A DNA stretch of 17,840 nucleotides from UBA9676 sp036522155 (GTDB lineage Bacteria > Actinomycetota > Actinomycetes > Streptosporangiales > Streptosporangiaceae), in assembly GCA_036522155.1 (NCBI GenBank), contig DATDGI010000115.1, positions 1 through 17,840 on the forward strand, in the 5' to 3' direction. The notes under the pieces were generated by a model. It had not been told where the DNA came from. It saw only the letters and a list, made by a program, of their open reading frames with translations, and searched no databases. Shown here piece after piece: positions 1 to 7,095 of the stretch. The stretch's first letter is position 1, and every line of letters begins with the position of its first letter. The translations under genes and the position numbers were made by a program.

Positions 1-1254
1 CTGGCCCTGTTCGTCGCCGCGTGCTCGAGTTCGGCTCCGCCCGCCGCGTCGAACGGCCATCAAGGGTCGCACACCGGGGGCAGCACGAACTCCGGCGCGG
101 TGGCACAGGTGTCCATCACTCCGGCGAACGGCACCGGGCACGTCAATCCGGCCAAGGGAGTCACCGTCACGGTGGCCCGCGGCAAGCTGCAGAGCGTGAA
201 GGTCACCACGGCCCACGACGGGGCCGCGGGCACGCTGAGCCAGAACGGGACGGTCTGGCAGAGCCTGTGGCCGCTGCGCGTGGGCACCCATTACACGGTG
301 ACCGCGACGGCCCAGGGCACCGACGGCAAGACTGTGACCGCCTCTAGCTCGTTCCGCACGCTGCACGCGGCGGCGACGTTCACCGCCAGCACGATCCTCG
401 GGAACCAGACCTACGGCGTCGGCATCCCCATCATGATCGACTTCAACCACACGGTCCTGCCCAAGTACCGGGCCGGCATCGAGCGGGCGATCGAGATCAA
501 GAGCTCCAAGCCCGTCGTGGGCGCCTGGGAGTGGGACAGCCAGTGCACCAACGCGGTCATGTGCCTCAACTTCCGGACCAGGCAGTACTGGCCGCAGAAC
601 ACCAAGGTGAGCTTCGACGCGCACTTCAACGGGGCCGAGGTAGCGCCGGGTGTGTTCGGCAGCTCGAACCTGAGCCAGTCGTTCCGGATCGGGGCCTCGC
701 TCATCGGCCTGACCAGCACCAAGACCCACCAGACCCGCATCTACTGGCACAACAAGTTCTACCAGACCTGGACCGACAGCAGTGGCCAGCCCGGCGACGA
801 CACCGCCGACGGGACCTACCTGACCATCGAGAAGGCCAACCCGACCCTGATGAGCGGGCCCGGGTACAAGAACGTGCCGGTCTACTGGTCGGTCCGGTTC
901 ACCTGGAGCGGCAACTACTACCACTCCGCGCCGTGGTCGCTGTACGAGCAGGGGTTCACCAACGTCAGCCACGGCTGCGTGAACCTGTCCCCGGCCAACG
1001 CCCAGACCTACTACAACTGGGCGGTCCCCGGCGACCCGATCACCATCACCGGCAGCCCGTCGACCGGCATCTGGAACGACGGCTACACCGAGTGGTTTTA
1101 CAGCTGGAAGCAGCTGCTCAAGCACAGCGCCAGCCACATGGCGGTGCAGGTGGGCCCGGGCGGCAGCACCTTCGTCAACCCGGCGACCCTGCCCGCGCCG
1201 CCGACCGGGGTGCTGTACGCGCCGAAGCCGCTGAACTACCTGGCCGGAACGTGA
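1..1254 (+). CDS. LdtMt2-like L,D-transpeptidase lipoprotein (5' end cut by window)
   Basis: The reading frame is open from the first base, so the true start lies upstream. The first visible residues are the end of a lipoprotein signal peptide, with a lipobox (FVAAC) whose Cys is encoded at 22-24, followed by a Ser/Ala/Pro/Gly-rich linker. Next come Ig-like beta modules (roughly codons 37-140 and 140-220) and a C-terminal YkuD catalytic domain. The active-site signature is HSAPWS (His codon at 922-924), then QG.TN.SHGC.N.SP.NAQ with the catalytic Cys codon at 976-978. This pattern closely matches mycobacterial LdtMt2 (LppS). Known family members make 3->3 (mDap-mDap) cross-links in peptidoglycan outside the membrane and resist most penicillins. 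The 417 visible residues compare with about 408 in LdtMt2, so only a short N-terminal piece is missing. A Trp-rich C-terminal extension follows the catalytic domain. The family call is firm; the exact physiological role is inferred. Confidence 0.93.
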   Translation: MALFVAACSSSAPPAASNGHQGSHTGGSTNSGAVAQVSITPANGTGHVNPAKGVTVTVARGKLQSVKVTTAHDGAAGTLSQNGTVWQSLWPLRVGTHYTVTATAQGTDGKTVTASSSFRTLHAAATFTASTILGNQTYGVGIPIMIDFNHTVLPKYRAGIERAIEIKSSKPVVGAWEWDSQCTNAVMCLNFRTRQYWPQNTKVSFDAHFNGAEVAPGVFGSSNLSQSFRIGASLIGLTSTKTHQTRIYWHNKFYQTWTDSSGQPGDDTADGTYLTIEKANPTLMSGPGYKNVPVYWSVRFTWSGNYYHSAPWSLYEQGFTNVSHGCVNLSPANAQTYYNWAVPGDPITITGSPSTGIWNDGYTEWFYSWKQLLKHSASHMAVQVGPGGSTFVNPATLPAPPTGVLYAPKPLNYLAGT

Positions 1255-1256
1255 CC

Positions 1257-1301
1257 GATCCCGGCCGGGCCGGAGCGGGAAGTTCCGGCCCGGCCGGGAT
1301 C
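1257..1301. terminator. Bidirectional hairpin terminator between convergent genes
   Basis: A perfect 18-bp inverted repeat (arms 1257-1274 and 1284-1301, 9-nt loop) begins two bases after the transpeptidase stop and lies 58 bases beyond the stop of the convergent flavoprotein gene. There is no T-tract, as is common for actinobacterial hairpin terminators. The position suits termination from both sides. Confidence 0.75.
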
Positions 1302-1358
1302 GTCCAGCCCGTACTCCCGGCGGTCACGCAGCGACGCGACCCCCCATCCGGTTGGTGA

Positions 1359-2585
1359 TCAGTCGGCGTCGTGCCCGGTGACCAGCCCGGCGGTGCGCTG
1401 CACCAAGCCCGCGGCCCAGGCCGACGGGCGCGGCTGCGCCCCGTCCACCAGGCCGTTCCAGTACAGCGACCAGGTGCCGGCCACCAGCCGCCGCACCCCG
1501 GGCGCGGTGATCAGCCGTACTCCCGCCGAGGCCAGCCGCGGCCGCCGGAGCAGCAGCGACTGCAGGGCGCTGGCCCCGGGCAGGTAGCCGCCAAACGCCG
1601 CGGCCACCGCCTGGGTGTAGCCCGGCCCGGGATCGTCCGGGCAGTCGAGCACCGCCTGGGCGGCCAGCCGGGCGCTGACCATGGCCGGCCCGATCCCCTC
1701 CCCCTGCAGCGGGTTGATCAGCCCGGCCGCGTCGCCGGCGAGCAGCACGTTGCCGGCCGCGGGCGGGGTGCCGGTGCCGCCCATCCGCAGCCAGCCGCCC
1801 ATGACCGTGCCCGGCTGGGCGCCCGGGCCGAGATCCCCGCGCCGGGCCAGCAGCGCGCAGAACCGGGCCAGGTCCTCGCGCAGTGCCACCGGCCGGCGGG
1901 TGCTGCCCAGCCCGACCCCGATGCCCACGTTCGCCTGGCCATCCGCGCCCGGGAACAGCCAGCCGTAGCCGGGGTAGATGCGCCACGGTGCGGCGTCCAG
2001 CAGCACCAGCAGCGGCAGCGGCACCTCGGCCGGCAGGTAGGCACGGATGGCGAACCCCCACAGCGCCGCCTCCGGCCGGAGCATCCCGGTGAGCCGGGCG
2101 ACCGGGCTGAGCGCCCCGTCCGCGCCGATGACCGTGCGGGCCGCCAGCCGCCGCCCATCACTGGCGATGACAGCGCGCAACGAACCTGCCGGGCCAGCCT
2201 CAACGCTGGCGATCCGGGCCCGCACGGGGCTGGCCCCGGCGGCGATCGCCGCCTCCCGCAGCGCGTGGTCGAAGCCGATCCGCGGCGCGACGACGCCGTG
2301 CCCGGGGTAGCTGCGCCCGGGGAAGGCCGGCAGCCGGCTGGCCCGCCCGGACGGGCCGACCGCGAGCAGGTCCGACCCCTGCCCCGCGTCGGGCACGGTG
2401 AGCTTCAGGTCGGCCAGCACCTGCACACCCCGCGGGCCGACCAGGTCACCGCAGGCCTTGTCCCGCGGAAAGGCGGCCTTGTCGACCAGCGCGACGCTGG
2501 CCCCGGCCCGGGCCAGCACGAGGGCGGCGATGCTGCCCGCTGGCCCGGCCCCCACGACCACGACGTCGAACGACGGCCCGGTCAT
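1359..2585 (-). CDS. Geranylgeranyl reductase family FAD-dependent oxidoreductase (MenJ-like)
   Basis: The 408-residue flavoprotein opens with a Rossmann FAD motif GAGPAG (residues 12-17), then the family-typical segment PRDKACGD (40-47). The YPGYGWLFP stretch near residues 204-212, followed by NVGIG, is the substrate-side signature of geranylgeranyl reductases. A second FAD-contact motif, GDAAGLINPLQGEG, lies in the C-terminal half. Characterised members saturate double bonds in geranylgeranyl chains; the mycobacterial homologue MenJ reduces one isoprene of menaquinone. The ATG at 2585 was chosen because it overlaps the upstream stop as ATGA and sits just before the first beta strand; the open frame extending to 2792 has no flavoprotein features. 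It is the last gene of a three-gene operon whose first gene is a UbiE-like methyltransferase, which favours a quinone or prenyl-lipid substrate. The substrate itself is inferred. Confidence 0.92.
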   Translation of the reverse strand: MTGPSFDVVVVGAGPAGSIAALVLARAGASVALVDKAAFPRDKACGDLVGPRGVQVLADLKLTVPDAGQGSDLLAVGPSGRASRLPAFPGRSYPGHGVVAPRIGFDHALREAAIAAGASPVRARIASVEAGPAGSLRAVIASDGRRLAARTVIGADGALSPVARLTGMLRPEAALWGFAIRAYLPAEVPLPLLVLLDAAPWRIYPGYGWLFPGADGQANVGIGVGLGSTRRPVALREDLARFCALLARRGDLGPGAQPGTVMGGWLRMGGTGTPPAAGNVLLAGDAAGLINPLQGEGIGPAMVSARLAAQAVLDCPDDPGPGYTQAVAAAFGGYLPGASALQSLLLRRPRLASAGVRLITAPGVRRLVAGTWSLYWNGLVDGAQPRPSAWAAGLVQRTAGLVTGHDAD

Positions 2586-3307
2586 CGCGCCAGCACCATG
2601 GCCAGCGCCACCGCGCCGGTGGCCCAGACGAAAAAGCGCAGCGCCCGTTCGATCGGGGCCAGCAGGTCGGCCCGGGCCAGCTGCCGCTCCGCACCATCGG
2701 TGAAGGTGATCCGCACCGACACCCCGCTCACCCGCCGCCGCAGGGTCCGGGCGGGAGTGCTCAGCGCCCGCTGGCCCAGCGACAGGAAGCACGCGGCCGC
2801 GGCGATGACCCCGGCCGCCCAGGACAGCGTCCAGTGCTGGGCGTAGGCGCCCACCAGCGCCGGGAACGAGCCCCAGCTCAGCCCGAACCAGAGATCGCTA
2901 TGCAGCAGGCCGCCGAACAGTTCCAGGTTGTACCCGAACACCAGCAGCGCGCCCACGACCACGAAGGGCAGCAGCCGCAGCCCGCCGACGACCAGGCCCA
3001 TCACCATGGCGGAGCCGATGGCGGCGACGGCGGCGATCCATAGCACGGTGGAGCTGATGCCAGTGCCGAGCGGCCGGCCTTTCAGCTCGTCCAGCGCGTG
3101 CGCGCCGATGCCCACCGCCAGGAAGAACGCGAGCACCGTGCCGCCCAGCCGCCAGGCGACCAGCGGCGGCATCACGGCGGCGCCCATCACCACGTAGGAC
3201 AGATGCCAGAGGGTGTAGGGCGGATGAAGCAGAGTCACCCAGTCCCCGGGTCCCCCCGTGCCGCGCCCGACCGCGTAGAAGGCAGGCCGGTCGGGGGAGT
3301 TGCTCAC
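2582..3307 (-). CDS. Unrecognised multi-spanning membrane protein in a prenyl/quinone operon
   Basis: The 241-residue protein starts at GTG (3307), overlapping the methyltransferase stop by four bases (GTGA), and ends overlapping the reductase ATG by four (ATGA), so it is translationally coupled on both sides. It has about six or seven hydrophobic segments. The first third contains HPPYTLWHLSY and then AHALDELKGRPLGT, where the His, Asp and Glu in or next to membrane segments could be functional. A short polar stretch (roughly residues 185-215, with RRRVSG and FTDGAERQ) precedes one last membrane helix ending in VLAR. I do not recognise the family. It may be a membrane partner or membrane-embedded enzyme for prenylated lipids, but that rests only on its neighbours. 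The longer open frame (to 3535) is a read-through of the methyltransferase region and was not used. Confidence 0.82.
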   Translation of the reverse strand: MSNSPDRPAFYAVGRGTGGPGDWVTLLHPPYTLWHLSYVVMGAAVMPPLVAWRLGGTVLAFFLAVGIGAHALDELKGRPLGTGISSTVLWIAAVAAIGSAMVMGLVVGGLRLLPFVVVGALLVFGYNLELFGGLLHSDLWFGLSWGSFPALVGAYAQHWTLSWAAGVIAAAACFLSLGQRALSTPARTLRRRVSGVSVRITFTDGAERQLARADLLAPIERALRFFVWATGAVALAMVLAR

Positions 3308-4053
3308 GAAACCGGTCCCTTGCGGCCCCACATGATCAGCCCGCCGCCCATGCTCATCAGCTTGATCCGGACATCGGTCATCCCCGCCGCCCGCCAGCCA
3401 GCGATGTGCGCGGCGATCGGGTGCTCCTGGTAATGCCTGGTGATGCTCGGCCCCAGGAACCGGCCGACCCCGAACCAGGCCGGGCCCCCGGTGACCGCGC
3501 CGAGCACCGGCAGGGCCAGCCGGGTGTAGCACCACCAGGCGTTACGCCACAACGGCTGCGGCGGGACAGCGAACTCCAGGCTGGCCATCGTCCCGCCGGG
3601 GCGCAGGCACCGCGCCATCTCGGCGACGGTGGCGGCCGGGTCGGGCACGTAACGCAGCAGGTAGGAGAACGTCACGGCGTCGAAGCTGGCGTCGGCGAAC
3701 GGGAGCTGGTCGGCCCGGCCGCCCGCCAGCGCCACCCGGCCCCGCTGCCCCGGCCGCCGGACGTTGGGCAGGCCGGCCCGCAGCATGGGCTCGTTGAGAT
3801 CCACCCCGGCGACATCCGCACCGGTCCGGTTGGCCACCGCGAGGGCGATCCCGGCCGGCCCGGTGGCCACGTCCAGCACCAGCCGGGGCGACCCGGCTGC
3901 GGTGCGGTCCACCACGGCCCGGCGCCAGCGCCGGTCCTGGCCGAGCGAGAGCAGGTAGGCGAGCCGGTCGTACCGGGCGGGCAGGCCAGCGAAGACGGAG
4001 CGGGCGACCGGCTCGCCGCGCAGGCGGGCGTCGCTCACGGGCGGCGCCGTCAC
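3304..4053 (-). CDS. UbiE/MenG-like class I SAM-dependent methyltransferase
   Basis: SAM-binding motif I reads VLDVATGPAG and is followed by an acidic strand (GVDLNEPML). Later motifs are LPFADASFDAVTFSYLLRYV and LRPGGTMASLEF, and the C-terminus (GW.AAGM.DV plus a GGG.I.WGRKG end) matches the UbiE/MenG layout. These enzymes methylate demethylmenaquinone or related rings at the membrane surface. With the chosen GTG start the protein is 249 residues, typical of the family, and the conserved ARYDRLAYLLSLG helix lies near residue 25. An upstream ATG at 4185 would add about 44 residues of low-complexity sequence and overlap a candidate promoter, so the internal start is preferred, but there is no strong ribosome-binding site and the exact start is uncertain. 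It is the first gene of the methyltransferase-membrane protein-reductase operon. The usual motif-I GTG is GPA here, a mild deviation. Confidence 0.86.
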   Translation of the reverse strand: MTAPPVSDARLRGEPVARSVFAGLPARYDRLAYLLSLGQDRRWRRAVVDRTAAGSPRLVLDVATGPAGIALAVANRTGADVAGVDLNEPMLRAGLPNVRRPGQRGRVALAGGRADQLPFADASFDAVTFSYLLRYVPDPAATVAEMARCLRPGGTMASLEFAVPPQPLWRNAWWCYTRLALPVLGAVTGGPAWFGVGRFLGPSITRHYQEHPIAAHIAGWRAAGMTDVRIKLMSMGGGLIMWGRKGPVS

Positions 4054-4168
4054 CGCACCCGGGGACCGGGGCTTGCCACCATGGTCGCTCCCACCTGCTG
4101 CCGGTATGGGCCGTCGTAGCACGGCGGTACGGTCATGCGGTTTCCGGGCAAGCCGGTCACCTCTGGTG

Positions 4169-4198
4169 ATAGTGGCATGAGCCAAACCGATCGGGCAA
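4169..4198 (-). promoter_or_regulatory. Candidate sigma-70-like promoter for methyltransferase operon
   Basis: On the minus strand TTGCCC (4198-4193) and CACTAT (4174-4169) are separated by 18 bases. Transcription would begin near 4162, just downstream of the ATG at 4185, which argues for the internal GTG start of the methyltransferase. Both hexamers are imperfect, so this is a weak call. Confidence 0.25.
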
Positions 4199-4345
4199 GA
4201 AGCCCGGCCCGCGCCCGGCCCGGCGGGTGGTGCGGCCCGGCCGCCAGCGGCCGGTCACCGCAGGCGGTCAGCAGCGTTCTCCGTCAGGCTGGGAAGGTGG
4301 TCCGCGTGACCCGCCATTTCCGGCCATTTTCCGCCTCCGCCTGCG

Positions 4346-4351
4346 TAGAAT
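4346..4351 (+). promoter_or_regulatory. Candidate -10 element for propeller gene
   Basis: TAGAAT lies 31 bases before the ATG in a locally less GC-rich stretch and matches actinobacterial -10 elements. I see no convincing -35 hexamer at the right distance, so the promoter is tentative. Confidence 0.25.
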
Positions 4352-4381
4352 CAGCCGTCACTTTCCTGCTCGGGGGACCCT

Positions 4382-5578
4382 ATGAATGGCTGGCGGCCAA
4401 TCCGTGTTACCTCCTGGGCGGCCGCGTCGGCCGCCGGGCTGCTCCTGCTCACCGCGCCGGCCATGGCCGGTGCCAGCCCGCGGCCCGCGGGCGGCCCGCC
4501 CCGCATCAGCGGGGTCGGCAAGACTCTGGTCGCGCGCTGGAGCGGAACTTCCTGGAAGGCCGTCAGCGCGCCGAGCCCGGGCGGTTCCGGGATCAGCCGC
4601 CTGTACGGGGTGACCGCCACGTCGTCGGGCAACGCCTGGGCGGTCGGCGAGTACAACCCCGGGGTGGAATACAAGTCGCTGGTCGAGCACTGGAACGGCA
4701 CCAAGTGGGCCCAGCAGACCAGCCCGGACCCGTCCAGCAGCGACAACTTCCTGGCCGGGGTGGCCGCCACCTCGTCAGGCAACGCCTGGGCGGCGGGCTT
4801 CTACTACACCGGCACCGCCTATGACAGCTTCATCGTCCACTGGAACGGCACCAAGTGGTCCAAGCAGACCAGCCCGGACCCGTCCAGCAGTGCGAACAGC
4901 CTGTCCGCGGTCGCCGTCACCTCGTCAACGAACGCCTGGGCGGTCGGCTACTACCACCATGGCAGCGCCGACCAGACGCTGATCCTGCACTGGAACGGCA
5001 CCAAGTGGGCCCAGCAGACCAGCACCGACCCGGGCGGCTCGAGCCATAACAACTACCTGACCGGGGTGACCGCGGTGTCCGCCAGCAACGCCTGGGCCGT
5101 GGGCGAGTACAGCAACGGAACCGCCGACCGGACCCTCATCGAGCACTGGAACGGCACCAAGTGGTCCACCGAGACCAGCCCGGACGCTGGCGGCGCCACG
5201 GACAGCAACGACCTTTACGCGGTGGCCGCCAGTTCCGGCAGCAACGCCTGGGCGGCCGGCGACTACCACACCGGCGGGGCCGACCAGACGCTGATCCTCC
5301 GCTGGAACGGCACCAAGTGGGCCACGGTGACCAGCCCCGACCCGGGCGGCGCCAGCGCGAACAACGACCTGTACGGGGTGACCGCCGGTTCGGCCAGCAC
5401 CACCTGGGCGGTGGGTGACTACTTCAACGGGAGCAAGACCGTCACCCTGATCGAGCAGTGGAGCGGCAGCACCTGGTCGGCGGTATCCAGCCCGAACGGG
5501 TCCGGCTCCAGCGACAGTGAGCTGTTCGGCGTGGCGGTCACGTCCGGGACGAACGCCTGGGCGGCCGGCTGGTCCTGA
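4382..5578 (+). CDS. Secreted seven-repeat beta-propeller-like protein
   Basis: The 398-residue protein has a signal peptide (positively charged start, hydrophobic core ending in TAPAMA, cleavage probably near residues 28-32) and then seven consecutive repeats of 50-52 residues. Each runs WNGT.W...TSPDP, a Ser/Gly/Asn-rich turn, L.GV.A.S..NAWAVG, a Tyr-containing strand, then an H/R/Q-W strand opening the next repeat. The Trp codons of successive WxG motifs fall at 4538, 4691, 4841, 4991, 5147, 5303 and 5459, a period of 150-156 bp. Seven units, with the last lacking its final strand and the first preceded by an extra LVARW strand, suggest a closed seven-bladed propeller. No catalytic residues are evident, so binding to a cell-surface or extracellular partner is more likely than catalysis; that is inference. 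GGGGGA (4372-4377), four bases before the ATG, is a good ribosome-binding site. Similar WNG.W/NAWAVG repeat proteins occur in soil actinobacteria with unknown function. Confidence 0.88.
   Translation: MNGWRPIRVTSWAAASAAGLLLLTAPAMAGASPRPAGGPPRISGVGKTLVARWSGTSWKAVSAPSPGGSGISRLYGVTATSSGNAWAVGEYNPGVEYKSLVEHWNGTKWAQQTSPDPSSSDNFLAGVAATSSGNAWAAGFYYTGTAYDSFIVHWNGTKWSKQTSPDPSSSANSLSAVAVTSSTNAWAVGYYHHGSADQTLILHWNGTKWAQQTSTDPGGSSHNNYLTGVTAVSASNAWAVGEYSNGTADRTLIEHWNGTKWSTETSPDAGGATDSNDLYAVAASSGSNAWAAGDYHTGGADQTLILRWNGTKWATVTSPDPGGASANNDLYGVTAGSASTTWAVGDYFNGSKTVTLIEQWSGSTWSAVSSPNGSGSSDSELFGVAVTSGTNAWAAGWS
4538..5578 (+). repeat. Intragenic tandem repeat, about 150-156 bp x 7
   Basis: Seven in-frame direct repeats encode the propeller-like blades. 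The 18-base core TGGAACGGCACCAAGTGG is identical in five units (from 4691, 4841, 4991, 5147 and 5303); the first and last units are diverged. Spacing is 153, 150, 150, 156, 156 and 156 bp. Confidence 0.85.
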
Positions 5579-5601
5579 CCGGCACCGGCCGCCGGATCAG
5601 G
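5574..5601. terminator. Possible bidirectional terminator between convergent genes
   Basis: Arms CCTGA-CCGG (5574-5582) and CCGG-A-TCAGG (5592-5601) form a 9-bp stem with one bulged base and a 9-nt loop. It spans the 23-bp gap between two convergent stop codons. The stem is short and there is no T-tract. Confidence 0.4.
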
Positions 5602-6066
5602 TCAGTCGTCGCGCTTCTCGTACCGGCTGACCGCGATCAGCCCGGCGACGAAGGCGACCACCATCGCGATCAGCAGGCCGAGTTCGGTGGTGTTCACCGT
5701 CGAGGTGGAGGTGGAGCTGAGCAGGACCAGGATCCGGCGGATGACCGCGACCAGCCCGACCACGATGAACGGCTGCGCGGCCAGCCGGTGCGCCCGCAGC
5801 GACAGCACCACCGTGTACACGATCTCCACCAGGATGAGCACCAGCAGCACCTGGTCGAGCAGCGCGCTGGCTCGGTCCGACATCGGATGGCCCGATGTGA
5901 TGAAGTCGACCAGCGCGGCCACGACCAGGATCACCGCCAGCGCGATCAGCACCACCCCGACCGCGATGGTGACGGCGTCCTGCGCGTGCTCCAGCAGCCA
6001 GATCGATCCCGCCACCCCGCGCGGGCGGGCCGGTTTCGTGGCCTCCTGGTCCGCCAGATCCGGCAT
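5602..6066 (-). CDS. PsiE-family (phosphate-starvation-inducible) membrane protein
   Basis: The 154-residue protein has a charged N-terminus and four hydrophobic helices: about residues 34-55, 68-90 (LLDQVLLVLILVEIVYTVVLSL), 98-115 and 127-147. It ends in a basic/acidic tail. The second helix, with its ..LVEI.YT motif, and the third, containing AQPFIVVGLVAVIRR, fit the PsiE family, which is named for an E. coli phosphate-starvation-induced gene whose biochemical role is not established. A Ser/Thr-rich loop (SSTSTSTVNTTE) separates helices three and four. An exceptionally good ribosome-binding site, AAAGGAG (6077-6071), lies four bases before the ATG. It follows the polyphosphate kinase by 68 bp on the same strand, consistent with co-transcription and a shared phosphate theme. 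Confidence 0.82.
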   Translation of the reverse strand: MPDLADQEATKPARPRGVAGSIWLLEHAQDAVTIAVGVVLIALAVILVVAALVDFITSGHPMSDRASALLDQVLLVLILVEIVYTVVLSLRAHRLAAQPFIVVGLVAVIRRILVLLSSTSTSTVNTTELGLLIAMVVAFVAGLIAVSRYEKRDD

Positions 6067-6134
6067 GCGGCTCCTTTCCGGCGCATGTCGTGCTGGAGAT
6101 CATTACACCAGAACGGGCAGCGGCCAGCAGGACC

Positions 6135-6983
6135 TCAGCCGTGCCCGGCCAGGGTGGCGGCGTGGTCAGGCACATACGTCTGCATCTCCCGCGGGACGCG
6201 GACGTAGCCCTGCGACGGCTGGCGTTTCGGCAGCTTGACCGGTGGCCGCTGGACCGGCGTGTAGCCGATGGTGGACAGCAGGTGGGCGATCATGTTAATC
6301 CGCGCCCGCCGCTTGTCGTCGCTGTCCACCACGTACCACGGCGCCTCCGGGATGTCGGTGTGCACGAACATCTCGTCCTTGGCCCGTGAGTAGTCCTCCC
6401 AGTGGGAGATGGACGCCAGGTCCAGCCCGGACAGCTTCCAGCGCCGGAGCGGGTCCTCGTCCCGGGACAGCAACCGCCGTTCCTGCTCCTCATCGCTCAC
6501 CGAGAACCAGTACTTGCGCAGCAGGATGCCGTCCTCGACCAGCAGGCGCTCGAAAATCGGGCACTGATGCAGGAATCGCCCGTATTCCTCCTTGGTGCAG
6601 AAGCCCATGACACGCTCGACCCCGGCCCGGTTGTACCAGCTCCGGTCGAACAGCACGATCTCCCCGGCGGCGGGCAGGTGCTCGATGTACCGCTGGAAGT
6701 ACCACTGCGTGCGCTCCCGCTCGGTGGGCGCGGGCAGGGCGACGACACCGGCCACCCGGGGGTTGAGGTACTGGGTCACCCGCTTGATGGTGCCGCCCTT
6801 GCCGGCCGCGTCCCGCCCCTCGAATACCACCACAATCCGGGCATTCTGCTCGCGGACCCACTCCTGGAGGGAGACCAGTTCTGCCTGCAGGCGGTACAGC
6901 TCCCGCTCGTAGACCTTCCGCGGCAGCCGTTTGGCATGATCTGGGGTGGCCTGCGCCTGCGGGCCGCTGTCGTGCTTGCCCAT
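6135..6983 (-). CDS. ppk2: Polyphosphate kinase 2 (PPK2 family)
   Basis: The 282-residue protein has the PPK2 P-loop fold: Walker A GRDAAGKGG (residues 56-64), Walker B/lid DRSWYNRAG (113-121), then FCTKEEY and the conserved KYWFSVSDEEQERR and DPLRRWKLSG segments (about 157-186). Length and motifs fit single-domain PPK2 enzymes, which transfer phosphate between polyphosphate and nucleotides in the cytoplasm, usually making NTP or NDP from polyphosphate. Whether it prefers ADP, GDP or AMP cannot be decided here, although the single-domain architecture excludes the two-domain class II type. The ATG at 6983 has only a weak ribosome-binding sequence upstream (ACGGAT). It lies between a response regulator (113 bp upstream) and a PsiE-like gene, all on the same strand. 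Confidence 0.95.
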   Translation of the reverse strand: MGKHDSGPQAQATPDHAKRLPRKVYERELYRLQAELVSLQEWVREQNARIVVVFEGRDAAGKGGTIKRVTQYLNPRVAGVVALPAPTERERTQWYFQRYIEHLPAAGEIVLFDRSWYNRAGVERVMGFCTKEEYGRFLHQCPIFERLLVEDGILLRKYWFSVSDEEQERRLLSRDEDPLRRWKLSGLDLASISHWEDYSRAKDEMFVHTDIPEAPWYVVDSDDKRRARINMIAHLLSTIGYTPVQRPPVKLPKRQPSQGYVRVPREMQTYVPDHAATLAGHG

Positions 6984-7068
6984 ATCCGTGAGTCAACCAC
7001 CCGGGCCAGCGGGCGCAAGTGGGGGCCTCATGCAAACGGGGCGTGGTCGCTCACCCCGTCGGTACCGG

Positions 7069-7094
7069 CCGGCGCGACCGGTGTGCTGCGCCGG
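7069..7094 (-). terminator. Possible hairpin terminator after response regulator
   Basis: A 7-bp perfect GC stem (7069-7075 pairs with 7088-7094, 12-nt loop) starts immediately beyond the regulator stop codon on the minus strand. It has no T-tract. If it works, ppk2 has its own promoter. Confidence 0.3.
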
Positions 7095-7095
7095 A

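Larger units (their letters stand above)
4054..4381. other. Divergent intergenic region between quinone-type operon and propeller gene
   Basis: No gene is supported in these 328 bases. They separate the minus-strand methyltransferase operon from the plus-strand repeat protein, so promoters for both should lie here. Two dyads stand out: TCACC-TCT-GGTGA (4157-4169), operator-like and close to the candidate minus promoter, and a 7-bp stem with a CCAG loop (4237-4254). The bases just before 4382 are locally AT-richer than the surroundings. Confidence 0.5.

Noticed and set aside
2586..2792. N-terminal extension of the flavoprotein frame
   Set aside because: The extension overlaps the membrane-protein gene, contains no FAD features, and the ATGA overlap at 2585 marks the natural start.
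1371..2846. Long plus-strand open frame antisense to the geranylgeranyl reductase gene
   Set aside because: The translation is Arg/Pro/Gly-rich with no recognisable motif. The minus strand carries a full flavoprotein with all family motifs.
4538..5578. Possible CRISPR or satellite array
   Set aside because: The 150-156 bp periodicity is in frame, encodes regular beta repeats, and lacks short palindromic repeats with unique spacers.
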